Assembly: GCA_905178155.1 (NCBI GenBank)
Contig: CAJINV010000003.1
Location: forward strand, 1,421,557 to 1,485,556
DNA from: Amoebophrya sp. A120
Lineage: Eukaryota; Sar; Dinophyceae; Syndiniales; Amoebophryaceae
Length of the DNA: 64,000 nt
Reading direction: 5' to 3'
The position numbers and the translations under genes were made by a program. Below, one piece after another: positions 36,601 to 45,600 of the stretch. Each line of letters starts with the position of its first letter. Position 1 is the first letter of the stretch. Under the pieces are notes generated by a model. It made no database searches and was not told the origin of the DNA. It worked only from the letters and a program-made list of their open reading frames with translations.

Positions 36601-39600
36601 GGAATGCCGATGGGGGAGGCGAAAGAAGTAACAGTAGGCGGCACACTAGTGCAAGGGGTGGAAGCAGCGACAGAAAGGATAGCGAGTAGCCACCTCCTCA
36701 AGTGTGAATTCGTGAGAAAGCAAAATGACAAAAAGCACACGTATGACGGAAAAGAGCTCGAAAAAGCGCTAAGACAGCTCACGCAAGCATGTAAAGAAGT
36801 AAAGAGCATACGATTTACGGGGCCACAATTACAAGCACATGTCTCAAAGTTAAACAGTGAAGCAGCAGGCATGGATGGGCTCCGACAAGGAATATACCGC
36901 GCCCTCACACCAGAACAATACCAAGTGCTAGCAGAGGTCTTTAATAGGTTTTTAGAAGAAGTGGAGGAGTATGAGATGAAAAGAAATGAGGGAAGGGGGC
37001 CGAAGCTCCTGGAGGAGCACCTCAATGCGGCGCAGGTGGAACTGTTGAAAAAACAAACAGCAGCAACAACGGCAATAGAAAAGATCCGGACCGTGATACA
37101 GGGGACAGCGATAATGAGGGTGTTGCTGAGCGTAGTGGTATATGAAATGGTGCGGGTAGCCGACAAAAATGACGCATTCACCCGATGCGGTTCAGCATCA
37201 AAACCAGGAGCAAGCTGCCAAGCCACAGCGCTGCAGGTCTTGGAGACATGTCACGAGGGGGAAGAGAGGGGCGAAGCGGAAACACCGGACGAAAGAGAGG
37301 AGGGAGGTAATGGGAAGGGGAAAAGAAGAAAGGAGACGGTAGTCTTTGGGCTAGATGCGTCCAACTATTTCAACAATATAGGGCTACCGAGGGCAGTAGC
37401 AGCATACAGAGCTGCAAAACTACACCCGTGTTTCATAAAGTTGATAATAGTAACAGCGTGGACAAAGGATTTATGGATCAGAAACGGGGATTGTTACGGA
37501 CATGTACTAAGACACCGCGAACTCATTCAGGGCGCAGTAGAAACGATGTTAGCGGGGACCCTGATTTTCCTCCCAGGGGTAGAAATAATCGCGGAATTCC
37601 TCGAAGAAATCTTTAATGAAGACGGTAGGGCTGAAGAGGAAAGGCTAAAAATAGCAGAAGCAAAGATGAGAACGAGGATTAAAAGGCTTTACAAAGGGGG
37701 CGACATCGATACAACTTTCCCCGATTACAATGTCAGAGAAGAAGTCGACGAGATCTACCTCAAAGAAGCCCAGCCAGTAGTCACGGGATACAGAAAGGGA
37801 GAGAAGGTAACGACAGAGCAGGGAAAAAGAAAGGTGAATGAGAAAAGAAAAAGGGTGGAGACTCGATACTACTCAGGAACACTCCCCGGAGACGGGAAAA
37901 GAAGATGGACCCTATGCGTGCAATACGTGGACGACGGCACAGTTGTAATAAAGTTCTTTATCGAAGATATACAAATAGTAGCGCGCGCGCTCAGAGCAGC
38001 ACGCTGGGCATATGAGGAAATATACGCAACCGAAGGACAATTCTTGGCACCACAGAAGTGCGAAGTTGCAACGTCGATAGAAGACCCGCTGAAGGTAAAC
38101 GTGATCAGACAGGCCTTCCAGCCTTTCGGGATTTTGTTCGAGGAAAAGATATTTCTGAAGATTCTGGGGATCAAAATAGTGCCAAAAGACAAAACGGAGC
38201 AAGCCAAGGCCCTGCGGGGGCAGGTAAGACAAAGTATAGGGATAGGACAACACTTGGCGTACCAAGTAATGGCGAAAAGGGGAAGGCTCAACGGCGAAGA
38301 ACTCACGTGGGTAGTGCAGGTCTTCTTCGTGTCGGCAATGATATACTTCCTGCCAGTGATGCATTTATATTTCGACCTAGGAGACTGGGCGGAATTGATG
38401 GGCGAAATGGCGCTGACAATAGCCGAAACATTGGGAATGACAACGGAGGCAGTGGAAGAGCTGATGGCCCGAACAGAAACAACGGCGGAGACATTCTATA
38501 GGGTAGTGTTCGGGATGAATTTACTCGGACTAGCTGACCCGTACACGATGGGACTGAAAACGTTGCGGGCAACGGCGCAGGCAAACTACCTAACAGACCC
38601 GGCCTTGTTCGCACCATTAGCAACGACGCCAGTGAAGGTAGTAGGCGAAGCAAAGGCGGGCATCCCGAAAACAGAAGAACGAAAAATGCTGAAAAGAAAA
38701 GAAGCCGACATAGCACTGCTGCGGGCGCTGAAGGACGGCGCGACAGTCAGGCTATCGCCGGGGAGTGACCTGCGTGCAGTGGGGATCGTGAAGGAGAGAA
38801 GCGCGCGGGCCCCCCTAAGGGTAGAGGATCAGTATACACACAGGGGGAACGCGGGATTGGTAGTCAGCAGGAACAGAAAAGGAGGCCTCGGGAAGAAAGG
38901 TCAGAGCAATAGGATGCAAAAAATATGGGTGAAGCATGCCGGAAACGAAAGAAGTACAACCGTCACAGTACAGGAGGCAAGTGAAAGGACGGAGACACAC
39001 CTGAGGACGATAGAGACAAAAGTGGAGCACCTAAAGACTGAAATAAGAACAGAGGAAAGGACTTTCGTGGCATATTGCAACAACGCAATGAGGGCCATAG
39101 AAATAGTCACAGAGAAGAGGAAGAAAGAAGGCGGAGCGGTGCAGATTATACTGCTAGACTACAACGAGTTAAGGGAGAAGACCAGAGGGATACTACGCAA
39201 AGGGCACGGAATAGGCTTGGAGCTACAGGAGACAATAGAAAAAGCCGAAAGTGAGGACCCGGGCCTAAATATAGTAACGAGAAGGGAAAAAGGAAATGCA
39301 AGCAGAGCAGAAACGATAAGAAATATAGACGGAGGGACAAAAGAAGAGATACCGCTCAGGGTGGCCAATGTGTTAAATCACGACAATGAGTATACGGACT
39401 GGGTGCGGTTCGACTTTGGGACGAAGCGGATTCCACTGAAACCGGTGTGGGAATGGCCGGAAATGTCAAAAATAGAAAGGCAGGTATACATACATAGGAA
39501 AATGAAGGATGAGGAGACAGAAGGGGACAAAAAGAAAGAAAAGGCAGAAGCTGGGGATGGCGAGGAAATGAAGCAAGGCTTAGGAGAGAAAGACAGCGCG

Positions 39601-42600
39601 AAATCACAAAAGAGGAAAGAAACGAAAAAGAACACCAACACAGAGAGGGTAGGAAAGGGGAGTGGCGCTGCAAGTAGTCAAAGCAGAAATAGCCGGGAAA
39701 ATGTAGAAAGAAAACAAGAAGAAAAAGGGGAAGAAAGAAGGGAAGGAGAGACACTCTCAGAAACTATACTGCGACTAATCGAGAAAGAGAAGAAGAAAGC
39801 AGAGGAAACTGGTGACGAGATGGCGCAGGGGGCATTCAGAATAATCCAGAAAGCGACGAAACTGTTGCAGGAGGTAGAGGAGGCGAATAAAGAAGATGAT
39901 GGTAGAAAGTTAAACGAAAAAGAAAGGGGGCGGGAGGAAGGAGACCAAGAAGAAAGGATCAGCGAAAACGGAGAAGAAGAAGAAAAAAAAAGCTTCTACG
40001 AGGCGCAAGAATATGAAGGCACTCGGAGAGGATACGTGTTTAAAAGAGGGGCGATGGGACAGGGATACTATATAGATCAGGGTCCAGAAGAGGCAACGCG
40101 AACATTTTTTCGGAATCTGGTGGCGTGGGGGGAAGAGGAGAAAAGGGACGCGATTAATAAGGAGCGGGCGGAGGAAGGTCAAGACGAAAAAGGGGTGGAC
40201 CAAGAGCAGCAAAAACGGAGAAAAGTGGAGAAACAAGACAAGGAAGCGAGCCAAAACGGTGGTAGCGAGGACGAAAAAAAGAAGCGAACGACGGAGGCCT
40301 CCAATTTCCCCACAGTCGAGAAATTAATGGCAGATGACCCCATGACATTGATGCAGAAAGAGAATGTACAAAGGGAGAAGGAGAAGAGGATACAAGAGGA
40401 GAAGAGGAGGAGGAGGCAAAGGAAGTACGAAACTCCTATGCAGCGAGAACTAGCCCAAATGTATAGAGCCCTAGAAAAAGAAAATAGTGATGGAAAGTGA
40501 ATGAAGAAAGAGAAAAAAGTGACTGCAATACGTTTATTTCTTTTGGATGAGATTGATGAATGGATAGCAAAGTAGAGGCAATGTGAGGCCTTATACATGA
40601 ATGAAATAAAGGAGCAAAGAAGACACAGACCGGGGCTCAAAGCGAAAAAGAAAATGCGGGGTGTTCTGGCGGGTGCAGAGGGAAGAGCGTAGACAAAAAA
40701 TGTAACAGAAAAGAGCGAAAAAAAATGAGGCGACTGCGTATGGTTCTTCTTTCGACACGTTCCACGCCAGCCCGGAGGGGTGCGGCGATGCTAATCATTT
40801 CGTTCCCGCCAGCCGTAAAGGCACGGCGCTGCCTATCCTCCCCTCGTACCGCCGAACCGCATGCGCTGACGCATTAGGAAACGAAAAGAAAAAGAAAGAG
40901 AAGAAAGAAAAACTATATAAAAGAAGTGGTGCCAGGGTTGCTATTTTAAAAGACTGCGCTAAGGCAGCACCCCCCTTCCCCAAGGGGTCCCCCCGGGGCG
41001 GGCGCGATGGCGGCTCTGCGAATGCGGAGCTCCGCGGGCCGTTTCTATGGAAACGCATATAAAAGGGTGCGGGAAGAAGATCGGCAAAACGTGTCTGAAA
41101 GGGACACGCCGTTGGGTTGCCCGCCATCGTGATAGGATCACCGTGTCTGATCATTAGACCCCCAGTATACTGTTTAGCGCGCAACCGGCCACGCACGTAG
41201 TCCTTCGAGCAAGTTTGTAAGACTAACCCATCAAGGCAAAACTGGAACTCCACCTTGCTCGCGGGCTTGGATGGTAAGGCAGGTCAGCCACACATAGCGC
41301 CCACTGGTTGTAGTCATGCGTAAGCAATCGATAGCGGTTTGGCAGGTGCAGCCGGGTGGTAGTTAGGAAGTGGACCGTGTCTCCACCTAGGGGTATTGGC
41401 AGAGGCTAAATCTGTTCTAACGCCCAGGTATTGGCAGAGGCTAAATCTGTTCTAACGCCGACCCGCCAGGAGTTAAATGGTACTACTACTACTAACTTAG
41501 TCAAAAGCGCCACCTAGGGGTATCGGCAGAGGCTAAATCTGTTCTAACGCCCAGGTATTGGCAGAGGCTAAATCTGTTCTAACGCCAACCCGCCAGGAGT
41601 TCTGTTCTAATGGTATGTAGTGAGGTCACCGAACGGTTCTAACCGGGGAGTTTTTTTGCCAGCCAGACAGCAAAACGGCCGCCAGTTTTCAAGCGGGCGG
41701 AAGCGTTTTTGGACATAAAAAGTTTTCACTTATCAAGCGGCCGGGGCTTTGATAGCAAACAAGCCCGGTCGAAAACTATCGATTCGCACTTGATAAAACG
41801 ACGCAGGGGAGCCGGCAAAAGGGGCGCCCTTTTGAGGCGCCCACCGCCTTGGTTTCTGGCGATTTGGGGCGCCCAAAAAGGGGCGCGCAAAAAACGCGCC
41901 CAAAATCAGAACAGCGAAACAGCATGGCACGGCCGCGATTTCGGAGCATTTTGGGCGGCCGCGAAAGCGGCCGCCTTTTCGCCGGCTTTAGAGCCTGGGA
42001 AGCATCGCAAAAAGCGCCGGCGTGAAAAATAAAAACGCGAAAAAGAAAAAGCGCCCCAGACGCGCAAAGCCAATCCGCATGCTACGGGCCCGATTTTTCT
42101 TCGCTTTTTGGGCGCCCCCCGTGGCACCCGGATCGGCCCCATAGCATGGGGGCTGGCCTTCGGAAAGGAATTTCGGGAATTTGCCAAAATTTGCGATGTT
42201 TATGAAGCGGCCGCCATACCGTGCGGCCTAACGTTACTCGCGGCGGTATGGTGAGCCCATAAAAAGCAAAGCCACGGCCAAGGCGATGGCCGGCAAGAAA
42301 ACGCCCACGACCTCACTACCTCCGCCCCGGCGGCTATATTTGGTACTACTACTACTAACTTAGTCAAAAGCGGACAGCTTCTGGCACTCACGCAACACAG
42401 ATTTTTGCATTATTTAGATTTAGCATGACAACTTCAAATCTTCCAGACCCAGACATTTTTGCATTTGATACGTCCGCAAGTAGCGTCATCACGGCAGAAT
42501 CGTCGCGCGTGAAACCGTTGACGCCATCAAAGCAGCAAACGGGCGGGGACCCTTTTGGTGATGTGGATCCCTTCGGAACTCCGGGGCAAAATCCGTTTGG

Positions 42601-45600
42601 AACGCCCGGACGGCCCCCACCGGAGGTGCTGGCGGCATCGAAACAGCAGGCCGCTGGTGCGCGCGTGCCACCCGCGCCGGCACCAGCAACTTCCAGCAGT
42701 GCATCTGTGGTACCAGCAGGACCGCAGCGGGCGCAACCAGCCGCCGCTAGTACCGGTCGTGAGCCGCCCCCACAACCTACGGGTACAGCGAACCCTTTTG
42801 GAGGACCAGCACCTGCGTCGCGAGTTGCAGCCCCCGCCGTGGTGCAACAACAACAGCAGGCTTCTCCCGCAGTACAGCCGGTGAGGGCAAACACAACGCC
42901 CACGATAACAGAAGCAGCGCAGCCTCCCGTCGTGGCAAGTGCGAAGCCGAAGGTTCCGTCGCCAAGGGGAGTGTCGGTGCCTCCCGTCACCTCACCAAAT
43001 TGGTTCGAGAACGAGCAGAAAATGGATAGCATCGAGGCAAAGCTGCAGAAACTGCGGGAGCAACGTAGTTTGGTTTTTTTCGAATGAGGATGCTTGAAAA
43101 ATTCGTCGATTTTAGTTTTACGTTGATGAAGAAACTACTTATATCACTCCGGGGAAGAAGTGACGCTCCATTGATGATCCCGATTATCTGGTAACCAAAT
43201 GCGTGCGCGCGCGCGCGCAGAGCGCGCGCCGGCCCACGAAGCCGGCGCGCGCGCTCTGCGCGCTTGCGATATTGCTTAGCAAACGCAGCGCGAAGGCAGT
43301 TGCCGTTACCATATAGGGCAACCGCCGGGAGGCGTGAAGGTCAGGGAAATGGCCAGAAATGAAGCGGGAGAAGGGAAAAAAAGCGGACCAGATGGGAAAA
43401 TGGCCAGGAGGTCAAAAATGTCGCAAAAACGGCAGAAACCAAGCGGGGGAAGGTGGAAAAAGAGCATTTTTGCTGTTTGGCCCACTTGATATCTGAAAAA
43501 GAGACGGACTGTTTTTTGCTCCGCCCGCTGGGCAGCTGCGTTGGAGAAGCAGGCCCGCGACCTGTTCGGAAGCCTTGGGCCGCTTCGTAACTGGAAAAAG
43601 TTGGAAAAAAATGACAAAAAATTGCTTCATAGCGTGGGCGGAAGCAATCGTCGGATTTTGTGCAGATCACCCGGGCCACTTAGAAAAAGGAAAAAGATGA
43701 GAAATTGCGCAAAAGCGCAATCCTTCCGCAGGCTTCAAAACTGCCAGCCAGATGCGGGCGGTAAAAATGTGCAGGTCGCTGGGGCCACTTAGAAACCAGA
43801 AAAAAGCGCGAAAATTAAAAGAAATCGAGAACCCTCGGCAGGCTTAGAAACTGGCCACCAAGGGCGGTCCGGCGGGCGCGCGCTTACGCCGTACCATCGC
43901 GATTGGGGAAAAAAAACCGCACTAGAAGCGGGCGGGGGTATGTCACAAAATCCCCATTTGCCCTGGGTTGTGAGCAGAAATTCGGCATCTTCCCCGGGTC
44001 TGAAATGGCCGATTTTGGTGGCCCGGAAGGGTTCGCGGGTTTTCGGCCTTCCACATACCTCCCGGGCCAGGGGGCCAGTTTGTCATGCAGGGGGCTAGAA
44101 AGGATGCCCCGCTGCGAGCTAGCAGACCGGATTTCGCATTCAATGCTTATCGCAGGAACCTGCGATAAGCTTTGAATGCGAATCCGGAAGCCTCCGATGA
44201 CCCGGGATAGCAGTGGGATTCTAATTAAAAAGAAATGGTGGTGGCAGCCGCGCGGCGCAAGCGCGGCCCGCAGGGCCGCGCTTTCGCCGCGCGGCTGGTT
44301 AGGCTTTCGCGCTGGTTAGATTTTCGCGCACGCATTTGGTTACCAATATCGCCCTCCGGGCGCGACATTCATATGATTTCTATACTAACTTTTCACGCAT
44401 TTAATCGATGAATCATTAGATCTATCTTGCAAAAAACCTTTTCCACCATCTGTTGCTGCAAACGACATTCGTTTTTCTTTCAATGTGGAGACGTTGGAAA
44501 TCAAAAGCGTCCTATCGTCTACCTTTTGCAGCCTTCACGCAAAGTTGCATTTTTTTGCAAAAACCAAACACAAAAACGTGGTTTTCGTTTTCAGTTTACT
44601 TTTCGTTTGCCTTTTCTCATGAACAAAAAAAAACAAACCAGGTATCGACATGGAGCACCAATTTGCACGCACACGAGAGACGGTCACGCAGGAGCGAACC
44701 CGCCGAAAGTCGGAGGTTCGCACCCCCGACAGCAAGCAGCAGGCTGCGTTCGAGAAGGATCGCGTGCTGCTAGAATCCGAGCGCGCGAAGTTGGACAAGG
44801 ACCGATCGGCTTTCGAAGACCGGGTGCGGCAGTGGGAGGCGGACGTGCAAAGACAAAAATCCCAACTGGATTCCGACAAGGCGCTTTTGGAACAGCAGAA
44901 GCACGCTTTCAACCTGTCGAAGCAAGCCGCTTCCAGTCACAATTCCCCCACAGCCTCCAAGGGCTCGGTCATGGGCGTCACCTCGCAGGAGCGAGAAGCA
45001 TTCCAGGCGGAGCAAGCCGCGTTCCAGGCCGAGCGAGAAAACGAGCTGAAGAAAATCGAAGCGGAGAAAAAGCGATTGGCCGTCGAACGAGAAGTGTTCA
45101 AGAAAAAACGTACTTATTTTGGCGATACTTACTATACGTGCGTTTTCTGGTTTCTGATTCCAGTATTTTGGTTCTATAATTGGAGTCGGCAAAAAAAATC
45201 CGCCAGGGTTTTTTGAGTCGTTTGTTTTTCGCATCTTGTTCTGTTTTGCTTTCGCTGATTCATTGATTCCTTCCTCTATGCTTTGATACCTGTTCGCTAT
45301 CGAATGAAATTCAGAAGCAGAACTGTTGGCGTCGGGATCCTCTGGAGCCATTGCCCAGGCCAATCTCGAAGCGGTGGATCCGCAGCTGCGAGCTAAGTAC
45401 GAACACTTGAAAAAGGAGTACCGCAACCGGGCAAAGGAGCTGGAGGACGTGAAAATGGAGAACACACTGTTCCGCCGGCTGGAGCAGAAACGAAACCAGG
45501 AACAGAAATTCACGGAGGAGGAACTGAAATACACCTACGAAAGCAAAATCAAGCAGCTCAACGCCTTGCTGGAGGAGAAGCGTATTACTTACTGCTGAAT

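Larger units (their letters stand above)
33351..41493 (+). mobile_element. Full-length non-LTR retrotransposon (LINE)
   Basis: An 8.14-kb element flanked by 16-bp target duplications, with two open frames, a 3' region of about 1 kb and a (TAC)n-type tail rather than poly(A). The coding strand is strongly purine-rich, unlike the neighbouring host exons. The 3' region contains two tandem copies of a 34-bp unit (GTATTGGCAGAGGCTAAATC core) at about 41392-41460. Both frames are uninterrupted, so the copy looks young and possibly active. Confidence 0.9.
33335..42372 (+). repeat. Three copies of a 16-bp target-site duplication
   Basis: AACTTAGTCAAAAGCG occurs at 33335-33350, 41494-41509 and 42357-42372. 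The first two bracket the LINE; the second and third bracket the shorter companion insertion. Both downstream copies are preceded by the same tail, TGGTACTACTACTACT. The arrangement indicates two insertions by the same machinery at one site, or a duplication of the 3' junction. Confidence 0.88.
33187..42470 (+). mobile_element. Introner element, family A, enlarged to 9.3 kb by nested insertions
   Basis: The outer ends are the family A inverted repeats: TATCAAGTGTAAAAATG at 33187 and the complement GCATTTGATA ending at 42470. They are flanked by CGTCC at 33182-33186 and 42471-42475. Removing everything with one CGTCC gives EHPS|ASSVITAESS in frame. Without the insertions between the 16-bp repeats the element would be about 262 bp, the normal size here. 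This is an introner that later accepted an 8.1-kb LINE and a second insertion while still inside a gene. Confidence 0.9.

Noticed and set aside
40910-41070. Two TATATAAAAG/CATATAAAAG motifs in the LINE 3' region considered as promoters
   Set aside because: They lie in a non-coding 3' region without a following gene; dinoflagellates are not known to rely on TATA boxes, so the motif alone is not evidence.
40741-41400. Possible tRNA, 5S, SRP or snRNA gene in the LINE 3' region
   Set aside because: No A/B box pair, cloverleaf or known snRNA signature could be found by eye. A covariance-model search would settle it.
41709-42187. Open frames in the GC-rich LINE companion block
   Set aside because: They occur on both strands in palindromic GC-rich repeat and encode low-complexity peptides.
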